From a virus: 64,000 bases of DNA. Shown here piece after piece: positions 34,431-42,583 of the stretch. The translations under genes and the position numbers were made by a program. Positions within the stretch are counted from its first letter, which is position 1. Every line of letters begins with the position of its first letter. The stretch lies in the IMG/VR virus record IMGVR_UViG_3300020160_001176, positions 18,434-82,433 of that record. One strand, given 5' to 3'. The notes beneath the pieces were generated by a model. It made no database searches and had not been told where the DNA came from. It worked only from the letters and a program-made list of their open reading frames with translations.

Positions 34431-35407
34431 TGGAGATGAAAGGCACTTATATCTTTTATCAAGATGGAGTAGAGCTTCATAGACAGGATAATATTTTAAC
34501 TAAGTTTGGAAAAAGATTCTTAACAAACTATTTAGCTGGCACCCTAGGTTTTAGCAGCAAGGCAATAGCTATTGGCATAGGGTCTGAAACCCCGACAGTC
34601 GATGATACAAGACTTGGTTTTGAATTTTACAAGGTCCCAGTTGATCTGAACTCACCTAATATTGAAACAGACCCAGTTACTGGAATATCAACATACTCTG
34701 TCATATACAAGACTTCACTGCCTAATGACGTGGCTGGATCCATAAAGGAAGTTGGGCTGTTCCCATCACAATCAACAAGCAAGTCAGACTATTCCAATAG
34801 ATACATAAGCTCTTTTGAAAATGCTTTGCCGTGGGTAGACTCATCTGGCAATAACCCAACACTTGTTTCTACTCCAACGCCAAGGCTTGGATCATATTTA
34901 TTTCAAGTAACTGCACCAGCAGTAACATCACCAGCGACTTACTCTACAAAAGAATATTGGTTTAATGCCACATTTGATTTGTCTGGCTATAGCATATACG
35001 ACAGTCTAACACTTGCATTCAGACAGGCAGACACTAATCTTGACTATGTGTACATAAGATTCTATAGCGGAGATACTGATTATTTTGAAACTAGAATTAC
35101 AGGTGACGCATCAATAACATCACCGCAGACACCAGATAAAATTAAAAGTAAAACGCTTTCTGAGCTTCTCGGATCTTCGTATAAATCTGGAACACCAGAC
35201 GCTAGCTCAATAAATAAAATACTTATTGGGGCTAAGTCAAAAACAATATCTGGTACAACAGTATATATGGATGGTCTAAGAATTAATGATGAGGATTCAT
35301 TTGATCCAATATATGGATTGATAAGTCGATCTGTTTTGTCTTCTGAAATTGTTAAGGTTGCTGGTAAGCAAATGGATATAGAATACAGACTAGGACTTAG
35401 TTTTTAA
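34430..35407 (+). CDS. Minor tail protein
   Basis: 325 residues. The N-terminal half (NILTKFGKRFLTNYLAGT, then IAIGIGSETPTVDDTRLGFE and VAGSIKEVGLF) has a pattern often seen in phage baseplate or fibre-attachment proteins. The second half is a beta sandwich resembling a carbohydrate-binding module (TYSTKEYWFNATFDLSGYS). One base overlaps with the previous gene and the next starts immediately after its stop, so the three are co-translated. Confidence 0.55.
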   Translation: MEMKGTYIFYQDGVELHRQDNILTKFGKRFLTNYLAGTLGFSSKAIAIGIGSETPTVDDTRLGFEFYKVPVDLNSPNIETDPVTGISTYSVIYKTSLPNDVAGSIKEVGLFPSQSTSKSDYSNRYISSFENALPWVDSSGNNPTLVSTPTPRLGSYLFQVTAPAVTSPATYSTKEYWFNATFDLSGYSIYDSLTLAFRQADTNLDYVYIRFYSGDTDYFETRITGDASITSPQTPDKIKSKTLSELLGSSYKSGTPDASSINKILIGAKSKTISGTTVYMDGLRINDEDSFDPIYGLISRSVLSSEIVKVAGKQMDIEYRLGLSF

Positions 35408-38191
35408 ATGACAAAAGCTGACTACCTAGATTCTGGTGGGCATCAACCTTCACCACAAGATGCAGCACCAGACCTATCTTCTAATGCAGCTGCTGCTGCT
35501 AAAGCTGTATCATCTACTAGTCAGAGCTCCTATGATTTAGTCATAGAAAATATAGACTTAAACTTATTTAAAGACTACGCATTTATATTTTCATACATAT
35601 TAACTAACGACGACCCAGCAGATAAAACTGTTGTATTTGGTCCACCATCACCAAGATTTATTGTAACTAGACAGCAGATTGCCGCAGCTGTTCCAGATTA
35701 CACACAGCCGCCATCTAATGTTGTTGTTACTTCTGGCCTTCTTTCTTATCAGGTTAAATGGGATAAGCCAACATGGGAAAACTATGTTGACACAATTATT
35801 TGGGAGGGAACTTCTTCAACATTTACTGGCTCAGAGCCAGTTGTGTGGGTCGGAAACTCAACACAGGCAAACATTCTTACATCTAATACAGCAGATAGAT
35901 ATATAAAGGTTTTACATAGAGATAAGTTTTTTCATGCAGACACAACAAGTGCAAACAAGTACTACATAAGTGGAGTTATAAAACCCACAGACCCAGTCAT
36001 TGTCGATGTTGACGGGCCACCAGCAGTTGGCTCAGCAACAGTGAGTGGTGGCATTGACCCATCTGCCTATCTTGGATTTAATGGCTATGCCACAATACAA
36101 TGGAGCGCAGTAACATCTGGAGACATTCGAGGATACAGAATAAGGTTTAAGCCTGTTGGAGACTCTGTATATTCATATGCCGATTCTCCTGGTTCTAGTA
36201 CATCGTACAAATTAGAAGGGCTTGGCGTTGGAGTAACATACGAGTTTGCAGTAGCGACATATGATCAATACAACAATACAACTTCTGGATATGTTTCTGG
36301 TGGCACATTAGCAATACCAGGAACACCAGTCATGAATGGATATATATCTGCTGGCGCATTTAAATTCGGTGATGGCGTTGTATCTGGCAAGCGTGGCTTA
36401 CTATTTAACGCCAGCAACTACTGGTACATAAACTCAGGTAGCACAGCAGAATTTAAAGTAGGTGGACCAACCAGCAATTACATTAAATGGGATGGCTCAA
36501 CCTTAAACATAGATGGAAATATCGGCGCAACAGGAACTGCAACAATTGGCGGAAACATAAATCTTTCTACATCTGGCGCATCTATTTATAATGGAACAAT
36601 CAGTACGGCAGGAACATTAACTGGTAACGGTTTTGCTTTAAACTCAACAGGACTCAAAATTGCTAATGGTGCCAACTCTGTAACATTAAATGCAGCAGAC
36701 GGAACAATAACTGCAAATGCAGGAACTATTGGTGGATGGACCCTATCTTCTACAACTCTTTCAAAAAATAATATATCCCTAGATAGCGCTGGACAAATTC
36801 GTGCTGGATCTTCTTTAGCTACAAGTGTTTATATAGATGGAACTACAACTTGGGCTGTTGCTGGAACGCCTGGAACATATTATAAGTTATGGTCTGGCAA
36901 CAATAATCCAGCAAATGCATCTTTCAGCGTTGACTCCTCTGGAGTCCTAAGAGCAACCAATGCGATTATTAGTGGAAGCATTGGCCTTGGAAGTACATTT
37001 GGTACATCGAAAACAGCACAACAAATTTTAGACGACACTCTTGCAGCAAAGACCGCTGCCGACAATGCGCTTCAACCAAATGGAACATTGACTGGTAATG
37101 TTAGCGGAACCATAGATGGAGTTGCAGCATCAACTGTAAAAGGAAATGCTGCTAAGGGCGCAACAGCAGTCCAAGAAGGTAACGGGCTAAGCGTAGACCC
37201 AACTACAAGAGTTATTAATGCTTTGCAAGCAAGTAATAATATGAAAATACGTTCTGGCGGAACAAGGCCAGTTTATTTAGATGAGACTGGCTTATATATG
37301 ACGAATCCATCTACTGGACTATACTCAATACTACTAGATGCATCTACTGGAACTGCAATATTTAGAGGCGACGTGTATGCAGACAATGGTTATTTTAAGG
37401 GTAGTATAACAGGAGCAAGCGGAACATTTAAAGGAAACGTTGAGTTAATCTCAAATAACACAGAGTGGTTTAGCAGCCCAGGTGTAAAAATAGAATCAAA
37501 AAATTTATATAATCAAAATCAAACAGCATGGCTATATGCTGGAAGCTTAACTTTAGGTACGGCAGGATCATACGCCTACATATTTTCAGGCAATTCATCT
37601 GGAGGAGTAAATGATGGGTCGCTTGTTCTAACATCCGATGCAGGACAAATACATCTTTTTGGTGTCAATCAAGGATCTGGAATAATATATGCAAACAGAA
37701 GTATTATGCTTGGCCAAGGCCAGACACAAAATGTTTCTTTTAATGCAAATGATCTAACTAGAATATGGTCAGACGGAAGAATATTTGCTAACTCATTGAA
37801 CTCGGCAACTGGATCTGGAAATACTTCTGGAACATCCGTTGTTCAGAACTCAAGCGGATACCTAAAGGTACTTGGTTCTAGTAGAGCCCTTAAAGAAAAT
37901 ATAATTGAAATCCCTAAGTCTGGATATTTGGATGCAACTTTAAGAGTTAAGCCAGTTAACTTTAATTATATAAACGATGATGTGCTTGCCATTGAGCCAA
38001 TACAATCTGGACTTATAGCAGAAGACCTCGCCCTGATTCCAGAATTTAGGGGAGTCGTAAACTACAATTTACAGGGGGATCCAATAAGCATAGGCTATGA
38101 CAGAATGTCTGCCCTATTAGTATTAGCAATACAAGAATTAAAAGATGAAGTAGATACACTTAAAGAAAGACTTGACGGAATCCAGGCTTAA
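35408..38191 (+). CDS. Large tail fibre: Fn3 domains and S74-type end
   Basis: 927 residues. Residues about 96-195 and 200-300 are fibronectin type III-like domains (PPSNVVVTSGLLSYQVKWDK; GYRIRFKPVGDSVYSY). The long middle (330-800) is a Gly/Thr/Ser-rich beta stalk with prophage-fibre repeats (GTISTAGTLTGNGFALNS). Residues 824-927 are an S74-like chaperone (LKENIIEIPKSG ... SGLIAEDLALIPE ... coiled-coil end), but the usual Ser-Asp is Ser824-Ser825, so self-cleavage is doubtful. Likely the main receptor-binding side or tip fibre. Confidence 0.75.
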   Translation: MTKADYLDSGGHQPSPQDAAPDLSSNAAAAAKAVSSTSQSSYDLVIENIDLNLFKDYAFIFSYILTNDDPADKTVVFGPPSPRFIVTRQQIAAAVPDYTQPPSNVVVTSGLLSYQVKWDKPTWENYVDTIIWEGTSSTFTGSEPVVWVGNSTQANILTSNTADRYIKVLHRDKFFHADTTSANKYYISGVIKPTDPVIVDVDGPPAVGSATVSGGIDPSAYLGFNGYATIQWSAVTSGDIRGYRIRFKPVGDSVYSYADSPGSSTSYKLEGLGVGVTYEFAVATYDQYNNTTSGYVSGGTLAIPGTPVMNGYISAGAFKFGDGVVSGKRGLLFNASNYWYINSGSTAEFKVGGPTSNYIKWDGSTLNIDGNIGATGTATIGGNINLSTSGASIYNGTISTAGTLTGNGFALNSTGLKIANGANSVTLNAADGTITANAGTIGGWTLSSTTLSKNNISLDSAGQIRAGSSLATSVYIDGTTTWAVAGTPGTYYKLWSGNNNPANASFSVDSSGVLRATNAIISGSIGLGSTFGTSKTAQQILDDTLAAKTAADNALQPNGTLTGNVSGTIDGVAASTVKGNAAKGATAVQEGNGLSVDPTTRVINALQASNNMKIRSGGTRPVYLDETGLYMTNPSTGLYSILLDASTGTAIFRGDVYADNGYFKGSITGASGTFKGNVELISNNTEWFSSPGVKIESKNLYNQNQTAWLYAGSLTLGTAGSYAYIFSGNSSGGVNDGSLVLTSDAGQIHLFGVNQGSGIIYANRSIMLGQGQTQNVSFNANDLTRIWSDGRIFANSLNSATGSGNTSGTSVVQNSSGYLKVLGSSRALKENIIEIPKSGYLDATLRVKPVNFNYINDDVLAIEPIQSGLIAEDLALIPEFRGVVNYNLQGDPISIGYDRMSALLVLAIQELKDEVDTLKERLDGIQA

Positions 38192-38200
38192 TGGTATTCT
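38172..38200 (+). promoter_or_regulatory. Promoter inside the end of the fibre gene
   Basis: TTGACG (38172-38177), 17-base spacer and TGG-TATTCT (-10 at 38195-38200). It gives a short leader to the small gene at 38225 and allows the last two virion genes to be made separately. Confidence 0.55.
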
Positions 38201-38224
38201 TTATATGAATAGAATGGAAATATA

Positions 38225-38368
38225 ATGGAAAAATTAGAACTTGTAGTTCAAGCACTACAACAGCGCATTGGAGAAATTGTCTCACAATATGAGACACATA
38301 TCGCTATACTACGTGCAGAAATGACTACGCTAGCAGACACAAAGAATGCGGAAGACGCTAAGGAGTAA
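38225..38368 (+). CDS. 47-residue helical protein, unknown
   Basis: Starts MEKLELVVQALQQRIGEIVS and is predicted to be one long amphipathic helix with heptad leucines and isoleucines, so a small coiled coil. The next ATG follows its stop after two bases, and a promoter lies just upstream. Small coiled-coil genes of this kind follow fibre genes in many phages, but I know no function for this one. Confidence 0.6.
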   Translation: MEKLELVVQALQQRIGEIVSQYETHIAILRAEMTTLADTKNAEDAKE

Positions 38369-38370
38369 TA

Positions 38371-38817
38371 ATGGCTATCAACATAGACCCAGTAGTAATA
38401 AATGATGGAGACCCAGTATCTGCTGAAGTCATCCAAAGAATGAATTCAAATATTGCTAAGGTTGCTCTTGGTGAAAAAATTACTGTAATTAACATTACAA
38501 ACCAAACTGGAGCTCCTAGTCTGAGGTCTGCAAATACTACAATACATAGCTCGTTTCCAGCAAAAGCAGAGCCAAAGAAAGCTGTCCCATATACAGTCGA
38601 ATACGGTAATGTTACATTTACCGACATCCCTTCAGTATCGCTACAAATTGAAAATCCTAATGCTGGCGTAAAAGCTTTGCATACAGTATGTTTGACAGAA
38701 TCAACCAAGCTTGGTTTTAAGTGCTTGCTGATCCCATCTTCGATTGCAACAGCAACCGACGGACTATTTATACGATGGATAGCTGTAGGAAACGTAGATA
38801 ACAACACACAGGCTTAA
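38371..38817 (+). CDS. Small virion protein, possibly H-type lectin-like
   Basis: 148 residues. After a helical N-terminus, the sequence VEYGNVTFTDIPSVSLQIEN, then TKLGFKCLLIPSS and LFIRWIAVG, loosely follows the strand order of H-type lectin domains found on phage fibre tips. This is a pattern-level suggestion only. It is the last gene before the promoter/terminator block that ends the virion region. Confidence 0.5.
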   Translation: MAINIDPVVINDGDPVSAEVIQRMNSNIAKVALGEKITVINITNQTGAPSLRSANTTIHSSFPAKAEPKKAVPYTVEYGNVTFTDIPSVSLQIENPNAGVKALHTVCLTESTKLGFKCLLIPSSIATATDGLFIRWIAVGNVDNNTQA

Positions 38818-38825
38818 ATAGCCTA

Positions 38826-38853
38826 TTGACAAGCCATATCAATATGTTACAAT
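38826..38853 (+). promoter_or_regulatory. Promoter ahead of the DNA metabolism genes
   Basis: TTGACA (38826-38831), 16-base spacer and TACAAT (38848-38853). The predicted start near 38860 is only about seven bases before a strong terminator hairpin, so escape past it may be regulated. Confidence 0.6.
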
Positions 38854-38863
38854 TACTGTAACA
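38845..38863. promoter_or_regulatory. Palindromic operator candidate on the -10 box
   Basis: TGTTACA (38845-38851) and TGTAACA (38857-38863) are perfect 7-bp inverted arms around 5 bases. They cover the -10 box and the predicted start site, a usual place for a repressor. Confidence 0.5.
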
Positions 38864-38866
38864 TCA

Positions 38867-38890
38867 AAGTCACGTACCCGTGACTTTTTT
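38867..38890 (+). terminator. Intrinsic terminator between virion and replication regions
   Basis: AAGTCACG (38867-38874), loop TACC, CGTGACTT (38879-38886) and a run of six T. It ends late transcripts but also lies directly after the promoter at 38826, so it may work as an attenuator for the downstream genes. Confidence 0.85.
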
Positions 38891-38907
38891 ACATATTAAG
38901 GTAGACA

Positions 38908-39708
38908 ATGAGTAACGATTTAAAGTGGATGATTTCATCCGACCAGCAGTTCCCATATCAGGATGATAAAATGATTGCACTTTGGTTTAAGGTGATGAAG
39001 TGGTTTAAGCCAGATGTCGTTGACTACCTTGGTGACACAGATGATCAGGCTTGCTACAGCAAATATACAGAAGGTCGATCAGCAGAGTTTTTAAACCTTC
39101 ATAAAACAGATAGCAGGGATCTTATTGTTCCAATGATGCGTCATGAAGCAAAAGGCGCAAGAGATTTTTATGCAAAGACAAGAGATATGCTACCAGATGC
39201 TCAATTGTTTTCAGCGCTTGGTAATCATGATGTAAGAATCTTTAATTATGTCGATGCAAAACTTCCAGACTACATAAATGAAGTAACACCAGAAGCTTTA
39301 TGGGGACTTGACTCACTAGGATATGAATATATTCACTATAACGAATTGCCAAAGCGACGCTTTGGAGATATTCACGTACACCATGGACTCTCTATTGCAG
39401 CAACTGGATCTGTTCGTAAAGACATGGAAGACCTTCAGATTTCATTGATTAGAGGACACTCGCATAGAATTGCCTCACACCTAGTTACTTATGAACTAAG
39501 AAATAATGGTGAGGGAGAAACGATTCGTGGCTACGAGCTTGGGCATATGTGTGATGAGAAGGGCCCAGGAATGAAGTATATGCAACACCATGACTGGCAA
39601 AAGGGATTTGCAATTGCTCACATTGTTAACGACTACCCGCATATTCAGATGATCCATGTGGCTCCTGACTATTCATGTGTTGTTGACGGGAAGTTGTTTA
39701 CACTATAA
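38908..39708 (+). CDS. Metallophosphoesterase
   Basis: 266 residues with the calcineurin-type order of motifs: SSDQQFP (Asp with Gln in place of the usual His), YLGDTDD, ALGNHD, HVHHG and RGHSH. These residues hold two metals and hydrolyse phosphoesters; the substrate could be DNA ends, RNA or a nucleotide. A weak AAGG leader precedes ATG 38908. It is the first gene after the regulatory block and overlaps the next by one base. The Gln substitution may alter metal preference. Confidence 0.8.
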   Translation: MSNDLKWMISSDQQFPYQDDKMIALWFKVMKWFKPDVVDYLGDTDDQACYSKYTEGRSAEFLNLHKTDSRDLIVPMMRHEAKGARDFYAKTRDMLPDAQLFSALGNHDVRIFNYVDAKLPDYINEVTPEALWGLDSLGYEYIHYNELPKRRFGDIHVHHGLSIAATGSVRKDMEDLQISLIRGHSHRIASHLVTYELRNNGEGETIRGYELGHMCDEKGPGMKYMQHHDWQKGFAIAHIVNDYPHIQMIHVAPDYSCVVDGKLFTL

Positions 39709-39893
39709 TGTGGTGCGGAAAATGTAATGGACGAGTTTTTGTAGATAGAGTTTTCTCTCAAAAACTACATATGGAATTATTCTGTATCATGTGCGGCAAA
39801 CGCTGGATGTGCAATAAAGAAACGAGTGCTTTCGGAAAATGGCTGGAATCAAAAGAGACGGCAAATCAAAAAGCTTACGGTATTTCTTCTTAA
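39708..39893 (+). CDS. Small zinc-ribbon protein
   Basis: 61 residues. Cys3-x2-Cys6 and Cys26-x2-Cys29, with a further Cys35, outline a zinc ribbon at the N-terminus; the rest is helical and polar. It overlaps the stop of the phosphoesterase by one base and the next gene by 55 bases. A nucleic-acid-binding or adaptor role is inferred from the fold alone. Confidence 0.55.
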   Translation: MWCGKCNGRVFVDRVFSQKLHMELFCIMCGKRWMCNKETSAFGKWLESKETANQKAYGISS

Positions 39894-40324
39894 ACGATAA
39901 GATACATAAGGTTTTAAAGGCATCCAGATCAAAGGATGAAATGATTGCTTGGTGCTACCCAGACAAGAAGAGAGTTATGTATTCATATTCTCAAGTTAAA
40001 AAGAATATGGAAACTGCCTATACTGTTGTAGAAGTTGCCTCTATTCTTAACAAGCATAGGGTAACTATACAAGAATATATATTAAATGAGAAGGTTGCTA
40101 CCCCTCAAAAGATATATCCCATAGGACAACCAGATAGCGAAAGATGGTCTCAGTATATGTTTAATCAAAAGAACATATTGGATATGCATCAACATATATT
40201 AGACTCAGGACACTCAAAAGAAATTCCTTCAAAGGCAGAGGTTCAGGCCCTTCTCAAAAACAACTTAGTATTGTATACTAAGACAGAAGACGGAAAATTT
40301 GTTCCAGTATGGAAGGCGGAGTAG
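39839..40324 (+). CDS. HTH (MerR/excisionase-type) DNA-binding protein
   Basis: 161 residues. Residues about 60-115 (AYTVVEVASILNKHRVTIQE ... MFNQKNILDMHQHI) form a winged helix-turn-helix of the MerR/excisionase kind. The N-terminal part (NDKIHKVLKASRSKDEMIAW) is a conserved opening I recall from actinophage HTH proteins, which supports the 39839 start despite the 55-base overlap with the previous gene. It could regulate early genes or bind the replication origin. Confidence 0.6.
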   Translation: MAGIKRDGKSKSLRYFFLNDKIHKVLKASRSKDEMIAWCYPDKKRVMYSYSQVKKNMETAYTVVEVASILNKHRVTIQEYILNEKVATPQKIYPIGQPDSERWSQYMFNQKNILDMHQHILDSGHSKEIPSKAEVQALLKNNLVLYTKTEDGKFVPVWKAE

Positions 40325-40455
40325 TGAGCTATATTGCAATATATAAACTTGAAACTGGCGCTGCTAAGAAAAGAAAAAGAGAAAAAGAAGTTGAGAATTG
40401 GAATTCTAAGAACGGCCCCGTGACTGTGAAAAAGGTGGAAGATGGAAAAAGGTAG
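40324..40455 (+). CDS. 43-residue basic protein, unknown
   Basis: GTG start overlapping the previous stop by one base, after GGCGGAG. The product begins MSYIAIYKLETGAAKKRKRE and is strongly basic in the middle. It overlaps the next start by 14 bases. Support is from tight gene packing and a ribosome site; no family is recognised. Confidence 0.45.
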   Translation: MSYIAIYKLETGAAKKRKREKEVENWNSKNGPVTVKKVEDGKR

Positions 40456-40555
40456 GGCTGTTACTTGCGATATCTGTAAGCGGGACATAGAAGTTCGTTG
40501 GGGCATTTTTGCCAGCGATACATTGAGTAGACACAAGAAGGCGGAACATAAATGA
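40442..40555 (+). CDS. 37-residue C2H2 zinc-finger microprotein
   Basis: The product has Cys9-x2-Cys12 and, near its end, His31-x4-His36 (CDICKRD ... LSRHKKAEH), the spacing of a single C2H2 finger. AAGGTGGA precedes the ATG, and it overlaps the following gene by four bases (ATGA). Likely binds DNA, RNA or a protein partner; one finger alone is unusual for a complete protein. Confidence 0.55.
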   Translation: MEKGRAVTCDICKRDIEVRWGIFASDTLSRHKKAEHK

Positions 40556-40755
40556 CAACGAGAGTAAAGGTAGATCTTTCATTTACTAGAAATCTTGGTA
40601 ACTATGAGAGTATTAAAATTGGCGTGGGCATTGAAGATGACGTAAGGCAAGGCGAAACAGTAGATGCTGCCACGGAACGAGTATATGCTTTTGTTGAGAA
40701 TAAGCTAATTCAAAAAACAGAAGAGGTCGAGGAAGAGCTAAAGCGTGGCAAATAA
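40552..40755 (+). CDS. Small unknown phage protein
   Basis: 67 residues beginning MTTRVKVDLSFTRNLGNYES, with a short beta part then an acidic helix (VYAFVENKLIQKTEEVEEEL). The pattern is recalled from small genes in phage replication clusters, but no function is known to me. It overlaps the neighbours on both sides (4 and 11 bases), indicating coupled translation. Confidence 0.5.
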   Translation: MTTRVKVDLSFTRNLGNYESIKIGVGIEDDVRQGETVDAATERVYAFVENKLIQKTEEVEEELKRGK

Positions 40756-41068
40756 TAAAGAGCCGTATATTCTTCTCAGCCTATTTCAAAATTTATATAA
40801 AGAGAAGTATGGCAAAGAGGCATCGATTAATAAATTTCGTGAGAAGTGGGCTATGCAAGATGTCATTGATAGTGTAGGATTTAACCGTGCAAAAGAGTTA
40901 CTGGAATACTATTTCCATTTAACAAAGCATGGACACACCATACAGTTCTTCCTATATAACTTTGATAAAATGGATACAGTAAGGACTGAGATTGAAAAAG
41001 ATAAAGAGAAGCGTCGTTTGTTACTAGAAGAAACGAAGAAGATGGTAGAGCAAGGCGGAGTAGAGTGA
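40745..41068 (+). CDS. Unknown helical protein before the helicase
   Basis: 107 residues from a GTG start. Helical and charged, with EKYGKEASINKFREKWAMQD and a long C-terminal helix (RTEIEKDKEKRRLLLEETKK). The position directly before a DnaB-like helicase gene, which it overlaps by four bases, makes a helicase loader or partner possible, but no loader motif is seen. Confidence 0.45.
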   Translation: MANNKEPYILLSLFQNLYKEKYGKEASINKFREKWAMQDVIDSVGFNRAKELLEYYFHLTKHGHTIQFFLYNFDKMDTVRTEIEKDKEKRRLLLEETKKMVEQGGVE

Positions 41069-42327
41069 ATACAGAAGCGGAACTAATCTCAGCAGTATGT
41101 AAGAATAAAGATATAAGCACACTACTTGCAGATAACGTAGACGACCTATTTACATCACATAAAGATATTTGGGATGGGTTAAAATCCTATTACTATAAAT
41201 TTAAAGCTGTGCCAGAGGCTGGAATATTGCAGGAGAAGTTTAAGGACTTTGAGCCAGTTGATGTCAAAGGCCAAACGGGTTACTACCTTGATACACTTAA
41301 GAATGAATTTATTTCAAATAAACTTAAGACTATTATTCTTCGTGCAGGATCATCCCTTAAAGAAGATGCTGCATCTAGAGTTCTTGAAAACATGCAGTCA
41401 CAGCTAGCAGGCCTAAGTAGATTTACTAACAATGTCCGAGATCTAGACATTACAGATGCCGAAGCAGCAATTAGACATATGGAGTTGCTGAGAGTACGCT
41501 CTGCCGAGATGGGCGGTTCTCCAGGCATCAAGACGGGTTTTGAGGCCATAGACTTGGCATACCCAACAGGTATGGCTCCAGGACACCTTATCGTTGCTAT
41601 TGGCTGGCCAGGGCGTGGTAAGACATGGTTTACTTCCTACCTTGCATGCAAAGCGTGGGAGCAAGGGTTTAAGCCAATGATTGTTTCTCTTGAAATGTCA
41701 CCAGAGAATATGCGTGATCGTATTTATACAATGCTTGGCTCTGGACTATTTAAAGCTTCTGACTTTTCAAAGGGAGATATTAATATTGACGACTTCCGTT
41801 CATGGTCTACAAAGAAGTTTGCTGACAAGAATAGCTTTATTCTTATTTCAAATGAGGGTAATACAGAAGTCACACCAGCGACCATTCAGGGAAAGATTGA
41901 CCAGCATAAGCCAGACTTGGTTATCCTTGACTACCATCAGCTGTTTAATGATAACAAGCGAAGCAATTCTGAAGTCGAAAGAAATAGAAACGTTTCTCGT
42001 GAATTTAAAATGCTAGCGGTTTCTAACAACATTCCTATTATTGATATTACTGCAGCAACCGCAGATGATGTATCCGATCAAGACAACCCACCGATGATGT
42101 CGCAGGTGGCATGGTCAAAGGCTATCGAGTACGATGCAGATATGGCTATGGCTGTGCACAGATATCCAGGAACTAACATGATTGAGATTGTTTCACGCAA
42201 GAATCGACATGGACACGAATTTGGTTTATACTTAGATTGGGATATCAACAGAGGTATCGTAAAAGAGATTTATGAGAATCCATTCCAGAATAATGAACCA
42301 CAAGCCGATAAAAAGATTTCAGGTTAG
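41065..42327 (+). CDS. dnaB: DnaB-like replicative helicase
   Basis: 420 residues from a GTG start. The N-terminal helical domain (AELISAVCKNKDISTLLAD) is followed by a RecA-type ATPase: Walker A GWPGRGKTW (Gly180-Thr187), the motif IVSLEMSPENMRDRI, Walker B LVILDYHQL and the arginine-rich motif SRKNRHGHEFGLYLDWD. DnaB-type hexamers unwind DNA at the fork. It lies ahead of primase, single-strand binding protein and polymerase genes, making a largely self-contained replisome. Confidence 0.85.
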   Translation: MNTEAELISAVCKNKDISTLLADNVDDLFTSHKDIWDGLKSYYYKFKAVPEAGILQEKFKDFEPVDVKGQTGYYLDTLKNEFISNKLKTIILRAGSSLKEDAASRVLENMQSQLAGLSRFTNNVRDLDITDAEAAIRHMELLRVRSAEMGGSPGIKTGFEAIDLAYPTGMAPGHLIVAIGWPGRGKTWFTSYLACKAWEQGFKPMIVSLEMSPENMRDRIYTMLGSGLFKASDFSKGDINIDDFRSWSTKKFADKNSFILISNEGNTEVTPATIQGKIDQHKPDLVILDYHQLFNDNKRSNSEVERNRNVSREFKMLAVSNNIPIIDITAATADDVSDQDNPPMMSQVAWSKAIEYDADMAMAVHRYPGTNMIEIVSRKNRHGHEFGLYLDWDINRGIVKEIYENPFQNNEPQADKKISG

Positions 42328-42583
42328 AGTTGAATTTTTAGACGACTCTGATATGGTTCGCATTAAGCATCAATATGAAAGTATGCTTACTCACCAGATG
42401 AGAGACAAAGGTTATCTTAGGGTACTTGACATAGATACTAACTTTTCGGTAGAATTTGACGGTACAACATGGATGTTCCTAATGACACTCTATGGGACTT
42501 ACGTAGGAAAGAAGATGGCATGGCGGCACGAAGCAATTACGCAAGGAAAGCTGATTCCACGCAATACTCTAAGCAACACATAA
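42293..42583 (+). CDS. Small unknown replication-cluster protein
   Basis: 96 residues from ATG 42293; an upstream in-frame ATG at 42272 would lengthen the overlap with the helicase gene. Begins MNHKPIKRFQVRVEFLDDSD and ends with a basic helix. It is nested between helicase and primase and overlaps both, which suggests a co-translated partner, but no function is recognised. Confidence 0.5.
   Translation: MNHKPIKRFQVRVEFLDDSDMVRIKHQYESMLTHQMRDKGYLRVLDIDTNFSVEFDGTTWMFLMTLYGTYVGKKMAWRHEAITQGKLIPRNTLSNT

Noticed and set aside
38205-38222. Five-codon leader peptide (MNRMEI)
   Set aside because: Too short to tell from chance, and the ATG precedes the predicted start site of the local promoter.
42469-42519. 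Longer N-terminus for the primase
   Set aside because: The extra 17 residues overlap the preceding gene heavily and add nothing typical of primases; ATG 42520 has a better leader.
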